From positions 1 to 64,000 of the forward strand of contig NZ_CALISE010000014.1 of assembly GCF_938041965.1 (NCBI RefSeq): a DNA stretch of 64,000 nucleotides. The letters run 5' to 3'. A program made the position numbers and the translations under genes. This document shows positions 25,945-34,938 of this stretch, piece after piece. Below the pieces are notes generated by a model, which searched no databases, was not told the origin of the DNA, and saw only the letters and a list, made by a program, of their open reading frames with translations. The DNA is from an uncultured Mogibacterium sp. GTDB lineage: Bacteria; Bacillota; Clostridia; Peptostreptococcales; Anaerovoracaceae. Each line of letters opens with the position of its first letter. Positions within the stretch are counted from its first letter, which is position 1.

Positions 25945-26682
25945 ATGGCGAATAAAGTAGCGCTTATTACAGGAGCTGCTGGTGGAATAGGCACAGCAAT
26001 TGCCGAAAAGCTGAAGAGCGAAGGGTTTGATCTTGCACTAAATGTTCGCACCGTGAAGCCACAGTTTAAAGAGCTAGTAGAGAGGTTATCGGACGAAAAC
26101 TGCCATGTGCAGGTAGTGCTCGGTGATATCGCAAGAGCTGAAGATTGTAAGAGGATGGTAGAGGAAGTCATCGAGGAACAGGGGCAGATTGATGTGCTTG
26201 TTAATAATGCAGGTATCACCAAGGATAAGCTCGTCATGCAGATGAGCGAGGCTGACTTTGAAGATGTTATAACCACTAACCTAAATGGTGCTTTCTATCT
26301 AAGCAAATACGTGTCGAGATACATGATGAAGAGACGTAGCGGCAGAATCATCAACATGTCTTCGGTCGTAGGTCTACATGGTAACGCTGGACAGGCTAAC
26401 TATGCTGCTGCAAAGGCAGGTCTTGTAGGCATGACCAAGTCATTCGCAAAGGAATTCGCATCGAGAAATATCCTCGTAAATGCGATAGCACCGGGGTTCA
26501 TAGAGACACCGATGACTGAAAAATTGACGGAGCAGGTAAAAGATAAAATTAAGGTTGAGATTCCACTCGGCAAGATTGGGGAGCCGAGCGATGTTGCGAA
26601 TCTGACAGCGTTTCTTGCTGGAGATGAATCGCGCTACATTACAGGCCAGGTTATATCAGTAGATGGGGGTATGAACATATAA
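25945..26682 (+). CDS. fabG: 3-oxoacyl-ACP reductase
   Basis: The 245-residue short-chain dehydrogenase reduces 3-ketoacyl-ACP with NADPH. It has the cofactor loop TGAAGGIGTAIAE, NNAGITKD, the catalytic serine (NMSSVVG) and the YAAAK motif. Start 25945 is supported by AAAGGAG 8 bases upstream; a longer in-frame start at 25909 is not. Its stop shares one base with the fabF start. Confidence 0.96.
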   Translation: MANKVALITGAAGGIGTAIAEKLKSEGFDLALNVRTVKPQFKELVERLSDENCHVQVVLGDIARAEDCKRMVEEVIEEQGQIDVLVNNAGITKDKLVMQMSEADFEDVITTNLNGAFYLSKYVSRYMMKRRSGRIINMSSVVGLHGNAGQANYAAAKAGLVGMTKSFAKEFASRNILVNAIAPGFIETPMTEKLTEQVKDKIKVEIPLGKIGEPSDVANLTAFLAGDESRYITGQVISVDGGMNI

Positions 26683-27917
26683 TGAGTAGAGTAGTAGTAA
26701 CTGGTATCGGCATGGTTACTCCGTTAGGAAACAATGCAGCTGAAGTGCTTGAGGGAATCAAGAATTCGCGCTGTGGAATCGGAGAAATCACAAGATATGA
26801 TGCAAGTGATAGAGCTGTTAAGCTAGCTGCAGAAGTAAAGGACTACAATCCCGACGATTACTTTGATAAAAGAGAACAGAGGCGATTGGATAGAGTCACT
26901 CAATTTGGTATAATAGCCGGCAGAAGAGCTTTGGAAAATGCTAATCTCACAAGGGAATATTTGTCAAATGAAAGAGCCGGAGTCTTTGTTTCCTCTGGAA
27001 TCGGTGGAATAAGTACCATCGAGTCAGAACATGCCAAGGGTATGAGTCGTGGATTCGACAAGGTGTCGCCATATTACATCCCTATGGCAATAATAAATCT
27101 AACAGCTGGAAATATAGCTATTGATTTAAATGCGCATGGTTCTTGTCAGGCTATGGTTACGGCTTGCTCCAGTGCAACCAATGCTATCGGTGAGGCATAC
27201 CGCCACATTAAGCATGGGTATGCTGATATCATATTTGCAGGAGGTAGCGAGGCCCCTATCACGGAACTCTCTGTAGGTGGATTTACATCTATGAAGGCGC
27301 TATCGCTCTCTCAGAACCCTAACAGAGCGTCGATTCCATTCGATAAGAAGAGAGATGGATTTGTAATGGGTGAAGGCGCGACTGTGCTAGTTCTAGAGGA
27401 ATACGAACATGCGGTCAACAGAGGTGCTAACATACTAGCGGAGATTGTAGGGTACAGTGATACCTGCGATGCAAATCACATCACAGCTCCTTGCGAAGAT
27501 GGGAAATTTGCTGCGCAGGCTATGGTACAGGCAATAGCAGATGCTGGAATTAAGACTAGCGATATCGATTACATCAATGCGCACGGAACGTCAACTCCTC
27601 TCAATGACAAATATGAAACGGCAGCTATTAAGCGTGCATTTGGCGAAGGATATAGAGATGTGCTCGTATCTTCCTCAAAATCACAAATCGGACACCTTCT
27701 TGGAGCTTCTGGCTCAACGGAGCTAGCAATGACTATCATTTCCATGCAGGCAGGGATAGTTCCTCCAACTATAAACTACGAATATCCGGATGACGCATGC
27801 GATCTCAACCTGGTGGTTAACAGGTATAAAGAATCAGAAATCAACTATGCGCTCAAGAATTCACTGGGGTTCGGAGGGCATAATGCATCAATCGTAGTAA
27901 AGAGGTGGACCGAATGA
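26682..27917 (+). CDS. fabF: beta-ketoacyl-ACP synthase II
   Basis: The 411-residue condensing enzyme extends acyl-ACP with malonyl-ACP. The active-site cysteine lies in VTACSSATNAIG, and the two histidines in INAHGTSTPLND and SQIGHLLGASG. N-terminal RVVVTGIGMVTPLG is intact. Its start and stop overlap those of fabG and fabZ. Confidence 0.96.
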   Translation: MSRVVVTGIGMVTPLGNNAAEVLEGIKNSRCGIGEITRYDASDRAVKLAAEVKDYNPDDYFDKREQRRLDRVTQFGIIAGRRALENANLTREYLSNERAGVFVSSGIGGISTIESEHAKGMSRGFDKVSPYYIPMAIINLTAGNIAIDLNAHGSCQAMVTACSSATNAIGEAYRHIKHGYADIIFAGGSEAPITELSVGGFTSMKALSLSQNPNRASIPFDKKRDGFVMGEGATVLVLEEYEHAVNRGANILAEIVGYSDTCDANHITAPCEDGKFAAQAMVQAIADAGIKTSDIDYINAHGTSTPLNDKYETAAIKRAFGEGYRDVLVSSSKSQIGHLLGASGSTELAMTIISMQAGIVPPTINYEYPDDACDLNLVVNRYKESEINYALKNSLGFGGHNASIVVKRWTE

Positions 27918-28336
27918 AATTGACATATGAAGAAGTGAGAAATATTTTACCACACAGATATCCATTTATCATGGTTGATAAAATTGTCGAACTTGAGGCG
28001 GGAAATAAAGCTGTAGGAATTAAGAATGTTAGCGGAAATGAACCTTTCTTTCAAGGACACTTCCCTAGTGAGGCTGTAATGCCAGGAGTTCTTCAAGTGG
28101 AAGCAGTGGGCCAGGTTGGCGCGGTTGCAGTCTTGATCGATCAAGAAAAGGGCGTTAATGCGTTCCTAGCAGGAATCAAGAAGGCTAGATTTCATAAGAA
28201 AATCGTTCCAGGAGATCAGTTAGAGATCCACTGTGCAATCAATAAGAGAGTCGGGAATATTGGATTTGGAGAAGGCTACATCCTAGTTGACGGTGAGAAA
28301 GCGATGTCATGCGAGATTTCATTTGCCATCATGTAG
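27914..28336 (+). CDS. fabZ: 3-hydroxyacyl-ACP dehydratase
   Basis: The 140-residue hot-dog-fold enzyme removes water from 3-hydroxyacyl-ACP. It shows ILPHRYPFIMVDKI, the catalytic histidine in GHFPSEAVMPGV and the glutamate in QVEAVGQ. Start 27914 overlaps the fabF stop by four bases (ATGA). No FabA/FabM homologue is visible here, so how unsaturated chains arise is unresolved. Confidence 0.95.
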   Translation: MKLTYEEVRNILPHRYPFIMVDKIVELEAGNKAVGIKNVSGNEPFFQGHFPSEAVMPGVLQVEAVGQVGAVAVLIDQEKGVNAFLAGIKKARFHKKIVPGDQLEIHCAINKRVGNIGFGEGYILVDGEKAMSCEISFAIM

Positions 28337-28384
28337 AGCACCAGAACTTTAATCCCTGTAGTTAAGAAAGGCGGATTTGAATAG

Positions 28385-28846
28385 ATGCTTACAGAGGTAT
28401 TTGCAGAGGTATACGAGAAGTTCAAATTGAACTTATATAAGCATATGTTTGTAAATGGCGGAGGCAAGGAGCATGAGCTTACAGCGACAGAGACATTTAC
28501 ACTAGAGGTTATTCATGCGATGAAGAACCCTAAGGTGAGCCAGCTTGCGGAATTTCTGGAGATGTCTACACCTAATGTTGCTTACAAGATTTCTTCCTTG
28601 ATGAAGAAGGGATATATTGAGAAGATTCAGTCTAAAGAGGATAAGCGAGAGTATATTCTCAAGGAGACCGAGAAGTTTCACGAGTACTACAAGGCGAAGA
28701 ATAGTTATATACCGATAGTGCTCGACAGATTGGCGAAGAGGTTTACAGAAGAAGAAATCGATAACCTGGAGCACATTCTTAAGGTCATGAGCGATGAGTT
28801 TATGGGTGAGGTTAATAGATTTATCGCGGACAACAAGGTCGATTAG
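28385..28846 (+). CDS. MarR-family regulator, FabT-like
   Basis: The 153-residue winged-helix protein has a MarR dimer helix at each end and the DNA-binding part VSQLAEFLEMSTPNVAYKISSLMKKGYI, followed by the wing SKEDKREYI. In Firmicutes a MarR protein (FabT) encoded with fab genes represses them in response to acyl-ACP. Location directly after fabZ and the dyad at 19245-19274 suggest the same here. In other species fabT leads the cluster; here it is near the end. Confidence 0.88.
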   Translation: MLTEVFAEVYEKFKLNLYKHMFVNGGGKEHELTATETFTLEVIHAMKNPKVSQLAEFLEMSTPNVAYKISSLMKKGYIEKIQSKEDKREYILKETEKFHEYYKAKNSYIPIVLDRLAKRFTEEEIDNLEHILKVMSDEFMGEVNRFIADNKVD

Positions 28847-29635
28847 ATGCATGATTTTAGGCTATATGAGGACTCGGTAATTTCAGAAATTAAAAGGAAG
28901 CATAGTGCAGATAGCGTTTTACCTAATGGATTCCGATATATATATTTCGAAAATATCGATTCAACAAACAAATTTGCTAAGGAACATGCTGGCGAACTTG
29001 AGAACGCAATAATTGTGGCGGAAGACCAATATGCTGGTGTAGGTAAGAACTCATCTCACTGGTGGTCATCGCCATGCCGGTCGATACTGGCGACGATTAT
29101 ACTATCGATTGATCTTGAGCCAGCTGAAACAATTGTGTATCCGCTTCTAGTCGGGGTTATAATCCGTGAAGTGCTGGCAGAGCATGGGGTTGAAGCTGAG
29201 GTCAAGTGGCCAAATGACATTTATATAGGTAACAAGAAGCTAGGCGGGATCCTCTGTGAGACAATTATAGAGAATGGAAAAACTGAAAAATTAATAATAG
29301 GGTTTGGAATTAACGTGAACCAAACTAAAGACGAGATGACTTTATATAATATGACATCTCTGTATGAATATAAGGGTATAGAATTTAATAGATGTGAGAT
29401 TCTTGCAGATATTATTGCAAAGCTATTTGAACATATGAAGGATAGCAGTTCGGATAATACGAAGTATATGGAAAGAGAAGTGAACTCACATCTCTTCGCA
29501 AAGGGATTAACTGTAACTTTTGAATCGGATAAGCGCTATGAAGGTACGCTGACTGGAGTCGGCGAAGACGGGGCGCTTTTACTTTTGACAGAATCAGGCA
29601 TGAAAAAGTTCATTTCAGGGAAAATAATCATGTAA
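28847..29635 (+). CDS. birA: biotin-protein ligase with an altered biotin loop
   Basis: The 262-residue protein is a class I biotin ligase without the N-terminal DNA-binding domain, so it should not act as a repressor. It has FENIDSTNKFAKE, KWPNDIYIGNKKLGGIL and FGINVNQ as expected, plus a C-terminal SH3-like part. The usual GRGRRGR adenylate loop is replaced by AGVGKNSSHW at 63-72, although the following W-SSP remains. The loss of the conserved arginines may change retention of biotinyl-AMP. It starts right at the MarR stop and would modify AccB. Confidence 0.88.
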   Translation: MHDFRLYEDSVISEIKRKHSADSVLPNGFRYIYFENIDSTNKFAKEHAGELENAIIVAEDQYAGVGKNSSHWWSSPCRSILATIILSIDLEPAETIVYPLLVGVIIREVLAEHGVEAEVKWPNDIYIGNKKLGGILCETIIENGKTEKLIIGFGINVNQTKDEMTLYNMTSLYEYKGIEFNRCEILADIIAKLFEHMKDSSSDNTKYMEREVNSHLFAKGLTVTFESDKRYEGTLTGVGEDGALLLLTESGMKKFISGKIIM

Positions 29636-29659
29636 CAGATGAGAAAGAAAAGGTTAAAA

Positions 29660-30292
29660 ATGAATAAGAATCGAAATAGAGAAAACGACATTTGCGAAAA
29701 TAACAAAAGCTATAATAAGAGTCATATAAGAAATCATAGCCGACTAGATGCGCTCACTATCACAAGCGTTGGACTAGCGATAGCTCTTCTCGTGATAGGG
29801 TCTGCGATTTCCATACCAATCGGCCCAGTTCCAATTAGTTTACAATCGCTCATAGTGCTCTCGATAGGGATAACTATGGGGAGAAGACTCGGTGTGATGG
29901 CTGTTATAGTGTACGTGATAGCAGGGCTTGTGGGACTCCCAGTATTTGCCGGACTAAAAGGAGGGCCGCAGTATATATTTGCCCCAACATTCGGGTTCAT
30001 AATAGCGTTCATCTTAGCAGCATATATAGTAGGTGCAGGCTATGAATCGAGTTCAAACGTGAAGAGATATGCTAGCCTTGCTATAGCGACCTTTGTGATA
30101 TATGCGGTAGGTGCAGTATACTTCTATTTTGTGCAGAGTGTACATCTTGGAAATAATATTCCATTTACGAAAGTTCTCCAGCTTACGGTACTGCCGTTCA
30201 TAATTGGAGATATGATAAAGCTTCATGTAGCTTTTTGCGTAGGCGGAAAACTTAAGAGTTTACTAGGTGTGAACTTTGAAAATGCAAACTAG
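29660..30292 (+). CDS. bioY: biotin transporter BioY
   Basis: The 210-residue membrane protein is the biotin-specific S component of ECF transporters. It shows the family segments ISIPIGPVPISLQSLIVL, GLVGLPVFAG and GPQYIFAPTFGFIIAF. The N-terminal 30 residues are unusually polar and basic. ATG 29660 is preferred because AAAAGG precedes it; an ATG at 29639 has no ribosome site. It follows the biotin ligase, so uptake and attachment of biotin are linked to the fatty-acid operon. Confidence 0.92.
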   Translation: MNKNRNRENDICENNKSYNKSHIRNHSRLDALTITSVGLAIALLVIGSAISIPIGPVPISLQSLIVLSIGITMGRRLGVMAVIVYVIAGLVGLPVFAGLKGGPQYIFAPTFGFIIAFILAAYIVGAGYESSSNVKRYASLAIATFVIYAVGAVYFYFVQSVHLGNNIPFTKVLQLTVLPFIIGDMIKLHVAFCVGGKLKSLLGVNFENAN

Positions 30293-30323
30293 TTAAATGT
30301 CTTAATATATGAATAAAATATCG

Positions 30324-30365
30324 GCGATAATCAATTCTCATCATCAGAGAAGATTATCGCTTTTT
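30324..30365 (+). terminator. terminator of the fatty-acid/biotin operon
   Basis: A two-part stem (gcgataatc / gattatcgc, then ttctc / gagaa) ends in a TTTTT run. It closes the cluster that starts at 19310. Confidence 0.85.
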
Positions 30366-30443
30366 ATATGATATATGCAAGATAACGAAGCACATATGCG
30401 GTTTATTGCCTTCTGACGAAATGGCTAAATGTATAAGGCCAAC

Positions 30444-30483
30444 ATCTAAACACCTTGAAAAAAACAAGGTATTTAGATATAAT
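30444..30483 (+). promoter_or_regulatory. promoter embedded in a 13-bp dyad
   Basis: TTGAAA (30455-30460) and TATAAT (30478-30483) are 17 bases apart. The same stretch is an inverted repeat, atctaaa-c-accttg (30444-30457) with caaggt-a-tttagat (30465-30478), one mismatch. A bound repressor would cover the whole promoter. It serves the small gene at 30532 and probably metG. Confidence 0.6.
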
Positions 30484-30531
30484 CGAGAGAAGTAACACAT
30501 GTAAATACTGCCTGATGGCAAGGAGGATATA

Positions 30532-30765
30532 ATGGTTAGAAGAAGACGTATGACAGATGCAGAAAAAGCACTTCTAATTGAAGAGGGGAAAGCAGCTAGA
30601 AGACAGAAGATGCTTAAGACAAGCATGAGAATAGCTGGCCTCAGTATAATTGCAGGAGCTACTCTTGTTGTTGCAACTAAGAAGATTTTCGACGAAATTT
30701 TTGTTGAAGATGATTGGTCAGATGTAGATTGGGGAGAAGAAGACGAGGACTACGGCGTATACTAA
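30532..30765 (+). CDS. small basic-acidic single-pass membrane protein
   Basis: The 77-residue protein starts with a strongly basic head (MVRRRRM), has one hydrophobic helix (about 35-48, AGLSIIAGATLVVA) and ends in a very acidic tail (EDDWSDVDWGEEDEDYG). AAGGAGG precedes the ATG. I recognise no family. It lies 43 bases before metG and may be co-transcribed. Confidence 0.6.
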   Translation: MVRRRRMTDAEKALLIEEGKAARRQKMLKTSMRIAGLSIIAGATLVVATKKIFDEIFVEDDWSDVDWGEEDEDYGVY

Positions 30766-30808
30766 ACCAGTCCTTTGATATAAGCTATAGATTTTGAAAG
30801 GGAATACG

Positions 30809-32410
30809 ATGACGGAAAAAAAGGGCACTTTTTATATTACTACACCTATATACTATCCAAGCGCTAAGCTGCACATTGGACACACATACTGCACTGTTAT
30901 GGCGGACGCGATGGCGAGATTTAAGAGGCTTACTGGATATGATGTAAGATTCCTCACTGGTACTGACGAGCATGGTCAGAAGATCGCAAAGTGTGCACAG
31001 GAAGCTGGCGTGACACCGATTGAATATATCGATCCAATTGTTGATACAATTAAGAGACTCTGGGCGACGATGGAGATTAGCTATGATGACTTTATCAGAA
31101 CCACAGAGGAGCGCCATGAAAAGCGTGTTCAGGAAATCTTCATGAAGATGTACAACAATGGTGATATCTACAAGGATAAGTACGAGGGGTGGTACTGCAC
31201 TCCTTGTGAGTCCTTTTGGACTGAGAGCCAGCTAGTAGAAGGAAACTGCCCTGATTGCGGCAGGCCTGTTAAAAAGATGAGCGAAGATGCTTACTTCTTT
31301 AAGCTGTCAAAGTATTCTGACAAGCTTATTGAGCTTCTTGGAAATGGCACATTCCTTCAGCCAGAATCTCGTGCGAAGGAGATGATTTCATTTGTAGAGC
31401 AGGGGCTCGAGGATCTATGTATCTCGAGAGCTTCATTGGATTGGGGTATCAAGGTTCCAATTGATGAGAGACACGTAATCTATGTGTGGCTCGATGCTCT
31501 ATCAAACTATATTACCGCCCTTGGATTCCCTGGGGAGGATGAAGAGCAGTACAAAAAGTACTGGCCAGGAATAAACCTAGTAGGTAAGGAAATCGTAAGA
31601 TTCCACTCCATTATTTGGCCTGCAATGCTCATGTCTATGAACGAGCCAGTGCCTAAGAAGGTTCTCGGCCATGGCTGGATTCTAATCGATGGCGGAAAGA
31701 TGTCGAAATCTAAGGGCAACATTGTTGATCCGGAGATTCTAATCGATCGTTATGGAATAGATGCGCTTAAATATTTCTTGCTCAGAGAGTATACTTTTGG
31801 TCAAGACGGACTATATACCAACGAGATCATGCTTAACCGCATCAACTACGATCTCGCTAACGACCTTGGAAACCTCTTGTCTAGAACTGTTTCAATGATT
31901 GAAAAGTATTGCGGCGGAGTAGTTCCAGAAGCTACGACTGAGGATGATTTCGATCGTGACCTTATTGCTACGGCACTCGGATGTGCTGCGAAGGTTGAAG
32001 CTCACATGGATGAATTCCACTTCAACAATGCGCTCGAGGAGATTTGGATAGTTATTTCGAGAGCTAACAAGTATATCGACGAAAAGATGCCTTGGATTCT
32101 TGCAAAGGACGAGAGTAAGAAAGCCGAACTTGATACAGTTATGAGCAATCTAGCAGAGGTGCTCAGAATGATCTCTGTGTTAATCATCCCATATATGCAT
32201 ACGACTTCAGATAGGATGAGAGATCAGCTCGGAATTTCAAATCAAGAGTCAAAATGGTCGGATCTTGAGGAGTTCCGCATGATGGCTGGGGCACATGTCC
32301 ATAAGGGTGATGTTCTGTTCCCAAGACTTGATGTAGCTAAGGAAATCGAAGTTCTATCTAATACAGAACAGGAAAAGGTTGCTATAAAGAAGAACAACCG
32401 AAAAAAATAA
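30809..32410 (+). CDS. metG: methionyl-tRNA synthetase
   Basis: The 533-residue enzyme has the class I signatures LHIGHTYCTVMAD and KMSKSKGN. A zinc knuckle holds two CxxC pairs (CTPC and CPDC), and the anticodon-binding helical domain follows. It ends in a lysine-rich tail (KNNRKK) without the C-terminal tRNA-binding domain present in many MetRS, so it is the short form. Start 30809 is chosen over a TTG at 30794 because AAAGGGA precedes it. No T-box is visible upstream. Confidence 0.95.
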   Translation: MTEKKGTFYITTPIYYPSAKLHIGHTYCTVMADAMARFKRLTGYDVRFLTGTDEHGQKIAKCAQEAGVTPIEYIDPIVDTIKRLWATMEISYDDFIRTTEERHEKRVQEIFMKMYNNGDIYKDKYEGWYCTPCESFWTESQLVEGNCPDCGRPVKKMSEDAYFFKLSKYSDKLIELLGNGTFLQPESRAKEMISFVEQGLEDLCISRASLDWGIKVPIDERHVIYVWLDALSNYITALGFPGEDEEQYKKYWPGINLVGKEIVRFHSIIWPAMLMSMNEPVPKKVLGHGWILIDGGKMSKSKGNIVDPEILIDRYGIDALKYFLLREYTFGQDGLYTNEIMLNRINYDLANDLGNLLSRTVSMIEKYCGGVVPEATTEDDFDRDLIATALGCAAKVEAHMDEFHFNNALEEIWIVISRANKYIDEKMPWILAKDESKKAELDTVMSNLAEVLRMISVLIIPYMHTTSDRMRDQLGISNQESKWSDLEEFRMMAGAHVHKGDVLFPRLDVAKEIEVLSNTEQEKVAIKKNNRKK

Positions 32411-32419
32411 ATAAGAATG

Positions 32420-32450
32420 AGGCCTCAAGTATAGACTTGAGGTCTTTTTT
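32420..32450 (+). terminator. terminator of metG
   Basis: An 11-bp stem (aggcctcaagt / acttgaggtct, one G-U pair) with loop ATAG is followed by TTTTTT. Confidence 0.88.
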
Positions 32451-32459
32451 ACCAATATA

Positions 32460-32468
32460 GGGGGGGGG
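32460..32468 (+). repeat. run of nine G in the tatD ribosome site
   Basis: Nine consecutive G residues lie 5 bases upstream of the tatD ATG and form part of its ribosome binding site (GGAG). Homopolymer runs slip easily, so length changes could alter spacing of the SD sequence. The exact count also depends on sequencing accuracy. Confidence 0.6.
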
Positions 32469-32473
32469 AGAAA

Positions 32474-33310
32474 ATGCTATTTGATGCACACACTCATTTG
32501 AATTATGAAGAGTTCAGTGAAGAAGAGCGGCTTGATAGGGCAAGGGAAATAGAAGAGTCTGATGTGGAGTTTATCATTGATGTCGGAGATTCAGTAGAAT
32601 CGTCAAGACAGGCGATTAAGGATGCAGCTGATTATTCTTGGTGCTATGCCGCTGTTGGGATTCACCCGGATAAGGCACTCGCATACTCTGATGATGATAT
32701 AGATAAAATCAAGGAACTAGCTAGCGCACCAAAGGTTCAAGCAATTGGTGAAATAGGTCTAGACTTTCACTATGGAAAGGATTCCAAGGCAGAACAGATT
32801 GAACTCTTTAGGAAGCAGATAAGAATTGCGAATGAACTCATGATGCCGATTATGATTCATACACGAGAAGCCGATGCGCTTACAAGAGATATCCTCATCG
32901 AGGAAGGAGCATTTAGCGAAGAGAGGAAGGCCCATTTTCCATCGAGGCCAGACGGACACGGGGGGATGGTTGCTGATGCAAGAGTACAGCTACATTGTTA
33001 TTCAGGCTCACTTGAACTGGCACGTGAGTATGTGAAGCTTGGGGCGACATTCTCTATAGGTGGACCGCTAACATTTAAAAATGCGAGAAAAACCGTAGAG
33101 GTACTAGAGGGAATACCGCTTCAGTTTATAATGAGTGAGACAGATGCGCCTTTTTTAGCGCCAGAACCGAAGAGAGGAAGACCTAATAAGACGCCATATA
33201 TTGAGCATGTAGTCAGGAGGATGGCGTTATTAAAGGGCATCGAGTTTGACGAAGCAGTGCGGATAACGTCAGAAAATGCGAGACGTTTCTTTAATATAGA
33301 AGCGTTATAA
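32474..33310 (+). CDS. tatD: TatD-family metal-dependent hydrolase
   Basis: The 278-residue TIM-barrel protein has the metal-ligand motifs DAHTHLN, GIHPD, EIGLDFHY, MIHTREA, LHCYSG and SETDAPFL. TatD proteins are 3' exonucleases or deoxyribonucleases. About 25 extra residues (AFSEERKAHFPSRPDGHGG, near 138-160) sit between two barrel elements compared with typical TatD. The gene lies between metG and tilS, a common Firmicute order in which tatD follows metG. Confidence 0.92.
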   Translation: MLFDAHTHLNYEEFSEEERLDRAREIEESDVEFIIDVGDSVESSRQAIKDAADYSWCYAAVGIHPDKALAYSDDDIDKIKELASAPKVQAIGEIGLDFHYGKDSKAEQIELFRKQIRIANELMMPIMIHTREADALTRDILIEEGAFSEERKAHFPSRPDGHGGMVADARVQLHCYSGSLELAREYVKLGATFSIGGPLTFKNARKTVEVLEGIPLQFIMSETDAPFLAPEPKRGRPNKTPYIEHVVRRMALLKGIEFDEAVRITSENARRFFNIEAL

Positions 33311-33389
33311 GTAGAGTTATTTTGCAATTCGGAGTATGTTCATACGACGATGTATAAATAAGCTTATTAGGAGTTAACTTGGGATATCT

Positions 33390-34850
33390 ATGAATGGAAT
33401 TATAAAAAAGATTATTGATAGCAAGATAGTAGAATATGGAGATAGGGTAATTGTCGGTTTTTCGGGTGGACCTGATTCGCTGACACTTCTTCATGCTCTG
33501 AATTCAGCTAAGGAGGAGCTTGGAATATCAATATATGCGGTTCATATTAATCACCAGATTAGACCTGTGGACTGCGATGTTGAGGCAGAACATGCTAGAA
33601 GCATATGCATAGAGCTTGGTATTCCATTTAAACTCGTTATCTGCGACTGTAAGGAGCTCGCAGAGCGAGAAAAGATATCGGAAGAAGAGGCTGGTCGCAA
33701 GATTCGCTACGAAGCATTTTCTGATATGGCGTGTGAACTAGAGCGATGCGGAACACCTAGGGAAAGGATAAAAATAGCAGTAGCCCAGAACAGAGACGAT
33801 CAAGTTGAGACCGTCCTGTTTCATATACTGCGTGGCACTGCAGTTCGTGGTTTAGCTGGTATACCTATCAGGAGGCTAGATGAGCGTGGATACATTGTAA
33901 TTAGACCACTTCTAGACATAAGTCGAACTGAGATTGAGGGATATATAAATGACTATGATCTAGAACCAAGCATGGACAAGAGCAATGAAAAGCCTATATA
34001 CAGCCGTAATAAGATTAGACTTGAACTGATACCAGAGCTCGAAAGAGATTATAATCCTTCGTTTCGAAAGGCAATTACACGGCTGAGCGAATCAGCAGCT
34101 TGTGATGATGAATACATGATGAAAGAAGCTGCAAAACTATATGAGGATTCTGTCTCTTTGGATAATGAATATGAACTTTATAAAGTAAGGGATGTGCATA
34201 AGGCACTAAAGAGACGGATAGCAGCCATGATGCTTGAGGCAGAAGATGTTCATCCAACCTATGAGCTCGTCAATTCATTAGTAGGAATCATCGATTCAAG
34301 GAGCCCTTCAGCAAGCTATGACCTGCCTGGGGGGATAACAGCAGAGCGCAGGTATGAGAGATTGGTGTTTTTGCAGAAAGAACACGGGGGTAATTCTCAC
34401 TCAGATTCAGGAAGGCGTGGTATAAAAGAGATCTCTATAAAAGCTATATCTATTGCTGAATATCAAGAGTTAAGAGGTAACACAGAAAAGGATGATCTGT
34501 ATGCGGCATTTGACCTAGATAAGCTGATTCAGGAAAGGGGACTTAAGGCGGAGATGATTAGCGTATCAGATGAAAGCTCCTGGCTTGACATCAACCTGCG
34601 CACCAGAAGGTCTGGAGACTATATCGGAACAGGAAATGGCAGCAAAAAGCTGCAGGATTTTTTAGTAGATGAGAAGGTGCCAAAGGCGTCTCGAGATGAA
34701 ATAAAATTGGCTGCAATAGGTAGTGAAATACTTTGGATTTTACCTAATGAAATGTTTAAGTCAGAGCGATATAGGATTAAGGGGAAATATTCACAAAAAT
34801 ATCAGGTTGATAACAGTTCAGAGAGGGTTTTGTTTCTTGAACTGCGCTAA
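33390..34850 (+). CDS. tilS: tRNA(Ile)-lysidine synthetase
   Basis: TilS attaches lysine to C34 of the isoleucine tRNA that reads AUA. The 486-residue product has the PP-loop FSGGPDSLTLLH, HINHQIRP, the QNRDDQVETVLFHILRGT segment, and C-terminal domains ending in the TilS_C part (RTRRSGDYIGTGNGSKKLQDFLVDEKVP). The window uses ATA codons freely, consistent with need for the enzyme. hpt, which often lies between tilS and ftsH, is absent. Confidence 0.94.
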   Translation: MNGIIKKIIDSKIVEYGDRVIVGFSGGPDSLTLLHALNSAKEELGISIYAVHINHQIRPVDCDVEAEHARSICIELGIPFKLVICDCKELAEREKISEEEAGRKIRYEAFSDMACELERCGTPRERIKIAVAQNRDDQVETVLFHILRGTAVRGLAGIPIRRLDERGYIVIRPLLDISRTEIEGYINDYDLEPSMDKSNEKPIYSRNKIRLELIPELERDYNPSFRKAITRLSESAACDDEYMMKEAAKLYEDSVSLDNEYELYKVRDVHKALKRRIAAMMLEAEDVHPTYELVNSLVGIIDSRSPSASYDLPGGITAERRYERLVFLQKEHGGNSHSDSGRRGIKEISIKAISIAEYQELRGNTEKDDLYAAFDLDKLIQERGLKAEMISVSDESSWLDINLRTRRSGDYIGTGNGSKKLQDFLVDEKVPKASRDEIKLAAIGSEILWILPNEMFKSERYRIKGKYSQKYQVDNSSERVLFLELR

Positions 34851-34938
34851 TTCGTATGATAAAATAACACGACAGTTTGTGTAAAATAACAAATTTTAGA
34901 CCAAAAATATTATTAAAGAAATATGAGGGGTACGATAA

